NCBI GenBank assembly: GCA_003153555.1
Contig: PLZS01000071.1
Span: 1-64,000 of the forward strand
Direction of reading: 5' to 3'
Source of the DNA: Candidatus Melainabacteria bacterium
Lineage (GTDB): Bacteria > Cyanobacteriota > Vampirovibrionia > Obscuribacterales > Obscuribacteraceae
Length of the DNA stretch: 64,000 bases
Each line of letters begins with the position of its first letter. Within the stretch, counting starts at the first letter, position 1. A program made the translations under genes and the position numbers. Shown in pieces: positions 54,889-62,786 of the stretch. The notes under the pieces were generated by a model. That model had not been told where the DNA came from and made no database searches. It worked only from the letters and a program-made list of their open reading frames with translations.

Positions 54889-56444
54889 TGGACGCCCCTC
54901 TCAAATCGATGTTGTCGAATCGCTATTTCTTCACCAAGGGGGTGAAAGCATCCGATGAATACGAACAGTTTTGGATACGCTACAAGCCGACTCGGGTGCT
55001 GCGTAAGCACTTCAAAAATTATTCTAAGAAGCAGAACTTGCTCTACACGTTAGTGGCGGTCAGCTGTCTCGCTGTTTATCTGGCATTTGGCCCGCTTCTT
55101 TTAATGGTGGTGGTCGCCTTAGCCAGCGCGGTTTTTCTTGTTTTTCGTGGATCAAATTTACTCGCACCCACTCACATTGCTTTGTCTGAGGAAGGCTTGC
55201 AAATTCACTGGCTCCGCAATTACTGCAACATAGCTGGTCCGCTTATAGGTTGGGATCGACTGTCACACGTTAGTATCGCCCACATGAGCAGCGGCTTCGG
55301 CACCGCCGATCACGCCCTTGAATTTAATTTGCTTGCCAACGGAATTCCATTTCGCCAACGCATCAAGTATGTGATGTTGGCACCGAATATGACATCGGGC
55401 TGGTTGAAAGGTGACCGCTGTGCAATTAGGATCAAGCTGGATGCCATAGCCTCAAGTGACGACAGGAAGCGTTTGCAGATGGCGCTAAAAAAGTTTCTGC
55501 CGTCGTACCGAATCGATGCTACCGTCACCGACGAACTCAATTTGGCTATTCGTGTGGAGAGTTATACGGACCTTTGGTTGGATGCCCTGTCTTCATCAAA
55601 GCGGATCAGAGAGGACATGTTGGAATCGGGGACACATATTCTTGGCGGCAAGTACGAGATCGTTCAACATATTGGTGGCGGAGGTCAGGCGGTTGTATAC
55701 GAAGCTCTGGAGAAAATTTCAGCAGGCAACGGCGACGTCAGCCAGACGAGAGTTGTTTTGAAAGAATTCGTCTTGCCCGCTCAGGCTGGGGTTAATGTGC
55801 GCAAGCGAGTCTTGGGAAACATTCAGCGCGAAGCTCAAATGCTTAAAAGGCTTCATTATGAAAATATCGTCCGTTTCATTGATTTTTTCGTTGATGACCA
55901 GCGCGCATATGTAGTTCTTGAACACATTGATGGTGTGACCTTGAAAAAGTACGTCGAAGAGAAAGGTGCTCTTACTGAACAAGAGACGGTGAAGCTTGCA
56001 CTTCAAATGGTCGAGATTTTGAAGAATCTACATTCAAGCTCCCCACCCCTCATTCATCGGGATTTTACTCCAGACAACCTGATGATCAACTCGAGTAAAG
56101 TCTTGAAACTGATCGACTTTAACGTTGCACAACATTTGGAAGCGACAAGCACCAACACAGTTGTAGGCAAGCACGCTTACATTCCACCTGAGCAGTTTCG
56201 CGGTAAAGCTACAGCTCAAAGCGATATCTACGCCATGGGCGCCACAATGTATCACTTGCTCACGGCCCAAGAGCCTGAACCAATCACAGTTGCTTGTCCT
56301 CGGTCAATGAATTCATTAATCAGCGACGAATTGAATGCCGTTGTCTTAAAAGCAACCGCACAGGACGTTTCTGAACGATTCGACTCTTGGTCTTCGATCA
56401 AATTGGAGTTGGAAAAAATCGCCAATGTCCGATATACGTCCTGA
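54888..56444 (+). CDS. Membrane Ser/Thr protein kinase, type B copy 1
   Basis: The ATG at 54888 overlaps the upstream stop by one base and follows GAGGAGGG. In 518 residues: two transmembrane helices (about 50-68 and 69-87), a PH-like domain (IALSEEGLQIHWLRNYCNI, PLIGWDRLSHVSIAHM; 95-205), and a C-terminal kinase (about 255-510). Motifs: IGGGGQAVVYEAL, K292, HRDFTPDN (390-397). The DFG position reads DFN (410-412), so magnesium-loop geometry may differ. The activation segment VVGKHAYIPPEQFRGKA and SDIYAMG are kept. It pairs with type A upstream. Confidence 0.88.
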   Translation: MDAPLKSMLSNRYFFTKGVKASDEYEQFWIRYKPTRVLRKHFKNYSKKQNLLYTLVAVSCLAVYLAFGPLLLMVVVALASAVFLVFRGSNLLAPTHIALSEEGLQIHWLRNYCNIAGPLIGWDRLSHVSIAHMSSGFGTADHALEFNLLANGIPFRQRIKYVMLAPNMTSGWLKGDRCAIRIKLDAIASSDDRKRLQMALKKFLPSYRIDATVTDELNLAIRVESYTDLWLDALSSSKRIREDMLESGTHILGGKYEIVQHIGGGGQAVVYEALEKISAGNGDVSQTRVVLKEFVLPAQAGVNVRKRVLGNIQREAQMLKRLHYENIVRFIDFFVDDQRAYVVLEHIDGVTLKKYVEEKGALTEQETVKLALQMVEILKNLHSSSPPLIHRDFTPDNLMINSSKVLKLIDFNVAQHLEATSTNTVVGKHAYIPPEQFRGKATAQSDIYAMGATMYHLLTAQEPEPITVACPRSMNSLISDELNAVVLKATAQDVSERFDSWSSIKLELEKIANVRYTS

Positions 56445-56516
56445 ATCCTGGTATTTGCCCTAGTTACCGAAATCCATCTTATGGTGATAATGGATTGTGG
56501 TGATTGAGGCTCTCAG

Positions 56517-57974
56517 GTGCGATTAGTCAGAAAGATTCGCTACCAGACGATTCCGCGCTATTACATGTCGGCTTTAGCGCTGGCCTATGTTCTTTCGTTT
56601 GTGATTGTGATCATTTCTGCCGTTTGGATAGAAGGTTGGTTAAGCTTCGCCTTTTATCTTCATTTATTTGTACTGTTAATGGTCGTCGCCTTAACGATAG
56701 CCGGTCTAAAAAAGACGTACATAGAAATTGATTCGGCCGAGCTGCATTTCCCCATTAATTTAGCACCGGATTTGCTCTTCAGATTGGACCGAAGCTGGGG
56801 AGATATCGCTGCTGTAGGTGTTGAGGATGAGTCCAATGATTACGGCTTTCAAAGTTACGCTGATGAGTTAAGAAGAAAACTGATTTTCATTTATTTTAAG
56901 TCGGGTGGTCATGTGAACTTGCACCTTGGCAATATCAACCTGGCTCATTTGAAAATACTCGTCGATCACATAGTCACCAACACGGCAAGAGGTGCTTGTA
57001 CACCCGAGTTTTTAGAGATGCAAAAACAGTTGCCTCTTTTGCGAGAAGATCAGGTTTTGCTTGACAGAGAGGGTGACACGGTAGCCGATTTTACCCAGTT
57101 TTGGGAAGAAGAGCTGGAGTCCTACATCGGCACCACAAATTTCGTCCCCCTAGAGGCCGGTCATGAACTCCAAAATGGCAAGTTTTTGATTGAAAGAGGA
57201 ATTTCTTATGGTGGCATGTCTGCTGTCTACTTGGGCATAAACAATCTCCATGAAAAGGTTGTTGTTAAAGAGTCTAGTATTCCGATTCGGTGCGATGAAC
57301 TCCTCCGGGAGAAGGCTCGAGAATTATTTGAGCGGGAAGCGCTCTTTCTCTACAAACTGGAGCATCCTCGCATCGCTAGAGTGATCGATTACTTCGTGGA
57401 AGAGAGTAAAGATTACCTCGTGCTTGAATACGTGCAGGGTCGGTCGTTACGTCAAGTCGTTCGCAACAACGGACCATTTAACGAGGGGAGAACAGCCGAC
57501 ATTGCTTTGCAGATTTGTGACATCTTGCAGTATCTGCATGGTCAGAAGCCACAAGTTTTGCACCGCGATTTGACTCCAGACAACCTTGTTTTGCGTGATG
57601 ATGGAGAAATCGTTCTGATTGACTTTGGCGCTGCCAATGAATTCATTGGTACCGCAACTGGTACCGTTATCGGAAAGCAATGTTACATCGCGCCTGAGCA
57701 ATTTAAGGGCAAAGCAGTACCCCAAAGTGATTTGTATTCACTCGGTTGCACCATGTACTACTTGCTGACCGGGCAAGATCCTGAGCCACTTTCACAATCG
57801 CGACCAGTGCTGTTGAATAGTCTGATTTCTAACACGATGGATGATCTTGTCGCTGCATCCACAGCAATCGAGTTGTCACAGCGCATAGTTTCGGCGGGGC
57901 AATGTGCGCACATGCTTGAAGAAATCTACAGTCCTAAAATTGAACTTCGTGAGCATAGGAAACAGCTGGCATGA
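56517..57974 (+). CDS. Membrane Ser/Thr protein kinase, type A copy 2
   Basis: Starts at GTG 56517. In 485 residues: two helices (about 19-38 and 42-63), PH-like domain with IDSAELHFPINLAPDLLFRL, DRSWGDIAAVG and LIFIYFKSGGHVNLHLGN, which closely parallels the first type A gene. The kinase domain (about 222-470) has K251, HRDLTPDN (349-356) and DFG (369-371). The sequence IDFGAANEFIGTATGTVIGK matches the first type A copy almost throughout. Its stop overlaps the start of the next kinase (ATGA at 57971). Confidence 0.9.
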   Translation: MRLVRKIRYQTIPRYYMSALALAYVLSFVIVIISAVWIEGWLSFAFYLHLFVLLMVVALTIAGLKKTYIEIDSAELHFPINLAPDLLFRLDRSWGDIAAVGVEDESNDYGFQSYADELRRKLIFIYFKSGGHVNLHLGNINLAHLKILVDHIVTNTARGACTPEFLEMQKQLPLLREDQVLLDREGDTVADFTQFWEEELESYIGTTNFVPLEAGHELQNGKFLIERGISYGGMSAVYLGINNLHEKVVVKESSIPIRCDELLREKARELFEREALFLYKLEHPRIARVIDYFVEESKDYLVLEYVQGRSLRQVVRNNGPFNEGRTADIALQICDILQYLHGQKPQVLHRDLTPDNLVLRDDGEIVLIDFGAANEFIGTATGTVIGKQCYIAPEQFKGKAVPQSDLYSLGCTMYYLLTGQDPEPLSQSRPVLLNSLISNTMDDLVAASTAIELSQRIVSAGQCAHMLEEIYSPKIELREHRKQLA

Positions 57975-59755
57975 GAACGGTTTCTCAATTGCTCAAGCAC
58001 CGACCCGACGGCGATCAAGACGTTGCTGAATCGCGTGATGAGAGAGAGAAAGCAATGCGCTGGCATCGGAAGGAAGCCAGTATAAAATCTGTCCTTGTCT
58101 TTGTGGCGATGGCCGGAGCTCTGTGTTTTGGAGTGCAGAATGCGCTTTTGATTTGCGCGTTTATGTGTTCAGTAATGATTTGTGCACGAATCCATGAATG
58201 GATTCCATCCGAGAAAACCGCGCGCCTAAATCGCTCTAGACCGACCCGAGTACTTACTAAAGACGGCGCCCGAGATCTTGTTCTTTGGCTGAGCTACGAC
58301 CCACCGAACTTCTTGCAGAAACCCTTAAGAATTTTTGGTAGCGCATCTGGTGCCACCCAAGGTTTGTTTTGTATTCTGCTTCTCATATTTGGCATTCAAT
58401 ATGGATTCATTGTAGTTTGCTTTCTTCTGCTGGTTGGTCTGGTAGTTGGATTTTATGCAAACTTGGCCATCGATAGAAATGAGCGCATTAGCCGTGCTCA
58501 TATTTTGTTGACCAAAGACGGCATTGGATTTGATTATTCTAGAGTGGGTATTTCAGAAGATTTGCCGCCAATGAACTGGGAGAAAATTGAATCGGTAACA
58601 TTTACGAAGATGCCTGGATTTCTGTCGGAAAATACCGTTCTTCAATTTCGGATCTCGAAGTTAGATTGGCCATTAGAGTGCGAAAACATTATCTTGAAGT
58701 CGCCCGGAAATTTCTTTATTGAGGATTATGGCGCCGCCCAGAAACTCGTGTTAAACCTGCGTTCGGATGGCTTCGCGTCAGGAATCCATCGCCGCGACTT
58801 GATTGCTTTCATCACGGCCAGTTTGCCAGCCGAAAAAATTATTGGGCGACACCCTGAAAATCAAGGCGGCCGGAATATTGAAGTTTCATACACTGATATA
58901 TGGCTGGGCGCACTAACTTGTAAGACTTCTAGACTGCGCAAAACCGACTTGCCTGCCAAGACCATCGTTCAGGGCGGTAAATATATAATCCAAGACCAAT
59001 TGGGTGCCGGTGGTCAAGGTGTCGCTTATGCCGCTTTGGAAAATGGCACGGGTCGGATGGTGGTTTTGAAAGAATTTGTCTTGCCGGCAGCAGCGAGACA
59101 ATCAACCCAGACTCGAGCGCTCGAGCATGTGCAGAGAGAAGCTACCCTCCTTGAGCAGCTACAGCATCCACAAATCGTTAAGTACGTCGATTTCTTTGTT
59201 GAAGACCAGCGCGCTTATCTCGTTCTCGAACATATAGACGGAATGAATTTGCGTAAGTTTGTCCAAAAAAACGGTCCAATTACGCAAAGCGCTGCCATTG
59301 GATTGTCGATGCAAATGTGCGACATCCTCGCCTATTTGCATAATCTTCCCACCCCAGTCGTTCATCGTGACTTTACGCCTGATAATTTGATGTACGCCAA
59401 TTTCGAAACAGTAAAATTACTTGATTTCAATGTTGCGCAGCAACTCGAATTGGCTTGCAGCCGCACTGTCGTGGGCAAGCATGCCTATTTGCCTCCTGAG
59501 CAGTTCAGAGGAAAGGCGACAATTCAGAGCGATATCTACGCGCTTGGCGCTACAATGTTTTTCCTGTTGACCGGCTACGACCCTGAACCAATTTCCACTT
59601 CACATCCTCGGCTGACGCTGCCTCATTTAAGCCCTGAGTTGGATGCGATAGTTGCCAGGGCGACGGAAACGTCGGAGCAGAAACGGTACCCGGATTCTGC
59701 GGCTGTAAAGACCGACTTGAATCTTTTGTTAGTAGGTCAACCCCTCGCTCTTTAA
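57971..59755 (+). CDS. Membrane Ser/Thr protein kinase, type B copy 2
   Basis: The longest of the four, 594 residues, with ATGA overlap to type A copy 2. Hydrophobic segments lie at about 40-72 and 128-165. A PH-like domain follows (ILLTKDGIGFDYSRVG, LPPMNWEKIESVTFTKMPG; 175-290). The kinase domain (about 335-590) has LGAGGQGVAYAAL, K367, HRDFTPDN (465-472) and DFN (485-487), the same change as type B copy 1. LKEFVLPA and DQRAYLVLEHIDGM are also shared with it. Extra N-terminal residues (1-35) are charged. Confidence 0.9.
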   Translation: MRTVSQLLKHRPDGDQDVAESRDEREKAMRWHRKEASIKSVLVFVAMAGALCFGVQNALLICAFMCSVMICARIHEWIPSEKTARLNRSRPTRVLTKDGARDLVLWLSYDPPNFLQKPLRIFGSASGATQGLFCILLLIFGIQYGFIVVCFLLLVGLVVGFYANLAIDRNERISRAHILLTKDGIGFDYSRVGISEDLPPMNWEKIESVTFTKMPGFLSENTVLQFRISKLDWPLECENIILKSPGNFFIEDYGAAQKLVLNLRSDGFASGIHRRDLIAFITASLPAEKIIGRHPENQGGRNIEVSYTDIWLGALTCKTSRLRKTDLPAKTIVQGGKYIIQDQLGAGGQGVAYAALENGTGRMVVLKEFVLPAAARQSTQTRALEHVQREATLLEQLQHPQIVKYVDFFVEDQRAYLVLEHIDGMNLRKFVQKNGPITQSAAIGLSMQMCDILAYLHNLPTPVVHRDFTPDNLMYANFETVKLLDFNVAQQLELACSRTVVGKHAYLPPEQFRGKATIQSDIYALGATMFFLLTGYDPEPISTSHPRLTLPHLSPELDAIVARATETSEQKRYPDSAAVKTDLNLLLVGQPLAL

Positions 59756-59773
59756 TAACTCGTGAGAGTTCTA

Positions 59774-60655
59774 ATGCCAAAAGATGTATCTGTTTGTTTT
59801 CCCGAGAAACAATCCTTGGGCAGTCTATACACGGCTGAGCATGTGTTTCCGCATCAGAGGAAGTGGGTGGGGGAAGCGCGTGGAAAAGTGATTCTCCAGG
59901 TTGCAGATGATCGAATGCTCGGCGTCGCGCTTGGATCTCTTGGCTGGGAAGGCTTATCAAACACTGAAGTTACTGAATTGGCCATGCTTGAGTCTCTGGA
60001 TGTCTCTACTTGTCAGTTTTCCGAACGCTCTTTCGGCGCACCAACAGATTTGTCTGGCTTGTTGGAAATTCGCTTGGACTACTTGAGGATTGGTGATTCC
60101 GAACTGCGTTTATTGCGTCGATTCGTTGGACTAAAGACGATTTGGTTAACCGGAACTGAAATCACAGATGGTGGACTGCGCGAATTTAAAGACTTTCCCA
60201 AATTAACAAATTTGGTGCTAAAGAGCACGGCCGTAACCGATCAAGGCATAGCGAACATGGGTCAGATAGCCAGTTTGCAGGGTATCAACCTACCCGCGCA
60301 AATTACCGATCACGGGCTGGATTATCTGAAGTATTTCCCATCCTTAAGACGTCTCGATTTGTCATTCACCAAGATTACAAATGAAGGACTGAAAAGAATG
60401 GCCGACTTGCCGATGCTGGCTGAGTTGTACGTCAATGACACTATGATCAGTGATGATGGACTGTTGCATTTGCAGCCGTTGAAATCCTTGAGAGCAGTGT
60501 TCCTTAGTGGCACCAAAGTCTCAGACAGCGGACTTAATCATTTAGAGCACTGTTTAAATCTCGAACATCTTGAGCTGAGAGATACCAGAGCAACTGAAAT
60601 CGGTGTTGCGCGACTGAGATCGAGACTGCCAAATTGTGCGGTGTTCGGACCTTAA
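59774..60655 (+). CDS. Leucine-rich repeat protein
   Basis: About 293 residues from the ATG at 59774; an in-frame GTG at 59762 is possible. From residue about 85 there are roughly eight 23-24-residue LRRs of the TxITDxGLxxL type (LKTIWLTGTEITDGGL, LTNLVLKSTAVTDQGIANM, LRRLDLSFTKITNEGLKRM, LRAVFLSGTKVSDSGLNHL). No signal peptide or transmembrane helix is visible. It lies 18 bp behind the fourth kinase and probably belongs to the same transcript, so it may be a binding partner or substrate. Confidence 0.85.
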   Translation: MPKDVSVCFPEKQSLGSLYTAEHVFPHQRKWVGEARGKVILQVADDRMLGVALGSLGWEGLSNTEVTELAMLESLDVSTCQFSERSFGAPTDLSGLLEIRLDYLRIGDSELRLLRRFVGLKTIWLTGTEITDGGLREFKDFPKLTNLVLKSTAVTDQGIANMGQIASLQGINLPAQITDHGLDYLKYFPSLRRLDLSFTKITNEGLKRMADLPMLAELYVNDTMISDDGLLHLQPLKSLRAVFLSGTKVSDSGLNHLEHCLNLEHLELRDTRATEIGVARLRSRLPNCAVFGP

Positions 60656-61100
60656 TCCAGAGAATTCGGACTCGTATCGAGACTCGGATTCGTATCGAGA
60701 TCGGATTCGTATCGAGAACTCGGGCTGGTCCGGAACTCGGACGGTGAAATTTCCAGCCGGTTCGAGAATTGCTGTTTATGGGGGGGGACGGGGTATCTCC
60801 CTTCCTTTTTTTTATCGTTTAATATGTTATCCGTGCATGGCCTGTGCAGCGAAGCTGCCCGGCTCAAGCAATAAACGCAGTTTTGATCGATCCTGAAAAG
60901 TCTTTCTTGTCGGGTATTTACGGAATCGTCAAAGCCTGGAGACGCTGATGTAATATAGCTTTAGGTGAATGTGGAAGTCGTGTTTGGGGGAAGGGTACTG
61001 CTTTTAATGTGGCTCGATTTCTGAGCACTCGTGCGTAGAAACTGCTGACTCGTATCCGGATTTAGAATTGGATCGTATATGTATCTTTAGGACGATTACG
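60656..61100. other. Gene-free gap with tandem repeats
   Basis: About 445 bp without a supported gene. It holds the CGGATTCGTATCGAGA tandem at 60667-60717, a G7 run at 60781-60787 followed by ACGGGG, a run of T at 60816-60823 and a loose GCAGC/GCTGC repeat at 60846-60858. Confidence 0.6.
60667..60717. repeat. Three tandem copies of CGGAYTCGTATCGAGA
   Basis: Copies at 60667-60682, 60685-60700 and 60702-60717 with periods of 18 and 17 bp, immediately after the LRR gene. TCGTATCGA is itself nearly palindromic, so the block could bind a protein or fold. Confidence 0.8.
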
Positions 61101-61517
61101 CTACCGGGACGGAGAATCGTCTATAGCTTCTGTCGTGATCGCAGAACCTTTGTGAACATCAATCTTCGCTGTTTTACCAACAACCTTAGTGATGTCCCTA
61201 ATCGAGTCTGAATCAACCTTATCGCTCGAGTTTTTTAGCACCAGTTGATTTTTTGCGATTTGCTCACCCTTCGTGATTTCTTCGCTTGCTACTACCACTG
61301 GTGCCATCGCTTTGCTGTCAGCGGAGTCATTCTTAGTGGATTCATCGGCTGAGGACTTAAGGGCACCTTCCTGGGCGGCTTGTTCCTTGCGCAGTTGTTC
61401 TTGTTTTTGGATCGCTTCAGTTTCTTTGATTTTTTTAGGAGCTGTGATCAATACACCAGCAACGAGGATTGTGATGCCAACGACATTGCCAACAAAAAAC
61501 GAAGAAACTCTGTCCAT
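61101..61517 (-). CDS. SAF-domain-like, membrane-anchored small protein
   Basis: 138 residues from the ATG at 61517. One N-terminal transmembrane helix (SFFVGNVVGITILVAGVLI), then an Ala/Lys/Glu-rich stretch and a C-terminal domain of about 65 residues with VVVASEEITKGEQIAKNQLV, SIRDITKVVGKTAKIDVHKG and ITTEAI. This matches the SAF/CpaB pattern used in pilus and flagellar basal-body proteins. No pilus gene is nearby. It is downstream of the coiled-coil gene on the same strand. Confidence 0.65.
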   Translation of the reverse strand: MDRVSSFFVGNVVGITILVAGVLITAPKKIKETEAIQKQEQLRKEQAAQEGALKSSADESTKNDSADSKAMAPVVVASEEITKGEQIAKNQLVLKNSSDKVDSDSIRDITKVVGKTAKIDVHKGSAITTEAIDDSPSR

Positions 61518-61581
61518 AAACAACCTGCGTACGACTTAATATAGCCTAGCATGAGGTAGTTTTAGTTGCCAAATGGACGCT

Positions 61582-62286
61582 CTACTCGCCAGTAGTGTCT
61601 TTTTTGGTCATCCAGTCGATAAATCTAACCCACCATGCACGATTAGATTGTTCGACTTCGGCGCGCATTTTCGTCATTTTCATGCGTTCAATTTCCAATT
61701 TCACTTTGGCGAATTCAGCTTTGAACTCGTCTGCCGTAAATGCAATCGCCATAGCTCTTTCAGATTGAGCTTTCAGGTCCGGAAGCAGTCTGATTTCGTT
61801 CTGCAGTGAGGCCAATCTTGCTCGGTCGTCGACTCGGTCTGTCAGTAAGCGGATGATAGTGCCTTGGGCTTCGACTAGCAGAGTGCGTAATTCGGCCACT
61901 TCGGCGGTTCTGTCTGCCACCGTGAAAAGTTCCTGTTTCTCGATTTTCGGCGGTACAAACGAGAGCTCGTTTTCGCTGAAATCAGACTCGTCGCTGTTTT
62001 TGACGAGTTCAACGAAGCCTTCCATGATCTGGATCAGCTCTGCTCTGGAAACACGAGGCTTTGAATTCTCTGGCTTTTGCGAAATCGGGGCTGGGAGCTC
62101 AGGTGCTGCCTGCTCTACTTCTGGTGCATCAGCGAGCTGCTCATTCTTTTTAGATTGGACGCGCTCGATTTTGATTTCTTTTGCTTGTTCGCCGTCGTTG
62201 ATGACTGGGTCGATGTCTCTATCTTCTGAAAAGAGATGCGTTAACGCATCTTTCATAGCAGATTCTGCAATTTCCGCTGCCGTCAT
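61582..62286 (-). CDS. Coiled-coil hypothetical protein (234 aa)
   Basis: AGGAG a few bases upstream supports the ATG at 62286 (MTAAEIAESAMKDAL). The middle is Pro/Glu-rich, and from about residue 130 the protein is a long coiled coil (TAEVAELRTLLVEAQGTIIR, LASLQNEIRLLPDLKAQSER, FAKVKLEIERMKMTKMRAEV). It ends with an aromatic basic stretch RAWWVRFIDWMTKK that could lie at a membrane surface. Family not recognised. It may form a unit with the SAF-like protein 65 bp downstream. Confidence 0.6.
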   Translation of the reverse strand: MTAAEIAESAMKDALTHLFSEDRDIDPVINDGEQAKEIKIERVQSKKNEQLADAPEVEQAAPELPAPISQKPENSKPRVSRAELIQIMEGFVELVKNSDESDFSENELSFVPPKIEKQELFTVADRTAEVAELRTLLVEAQGTIIRLLTDRVDDRARLASLQNEIRLLPDLKAQSERAMAIAFTADEFKAEFAKVKLEIERMKMTKMRAEVEQSNRAWWVRFIDWMTKKDTTGE

Positions 62287-62786
62287 TTCCACTCCTATCC
62301 GTTCCCACACTAATTATCCAGACTGCTCCCCAGATTGTCTAGTTTTCTTTTGATGCTATATATGGTGCACTACGCGCTGCATATTTGATTAGCGTGTTTC
62401 CCCAGGAGTCCATCGTAATTCAACAGCTGAGGTTGGAGATATGGGGAAATTCCCCTCAATTCGTTAATTGTCAAGAGAGGATTAGACACCTCTAATTTTT
62501 GGAAAAAATAGGTATCTTCCAGATACGGTTGAAAATTTTGATTGACTTCGGGGGCGATCAAGTTCTCATAGCACCATATATGGTGCAGCTAACAATTCAA
62601 GCACGGTGGATCAATGTATTGCTATAGAGTTGGTGCTCTGCGCGTGTGCTGGAAAGTGCCTGCTCTGCAACAGTGAATATGAATGTTGGTGCAATGCAAT
62701 GAAGCGGCATCTGCTTCAAGCCTTTTCTTTTAGGGGGGGTCGGGCTTGTGATTTACTAAGTAGCTGAAGAATGATTCAAGATCCAA
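62287..62786. other. Gene-free gap with two palindromic repeats
   Basis: About 500 bp without a supported gene. The perfect palindrome GCACCATATATGGTGC lies at 62571-62586, and a half copy CTATATATGGTGCA at 62356-62369, 70 bp upstream of the coiled-coil gene start. A G7 run is at 62733-62739. Confidence 0.6.
62571..62586. repeat. Perfect GCACCATATATGGTGC palindrome
   Basis: A 16-bp perfect inverted repeat with no loop, the best copy of this dispersed element. Its two-fold symmetry and short length are more like a protein-binding site than a terminator. Confidence 0.75.
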
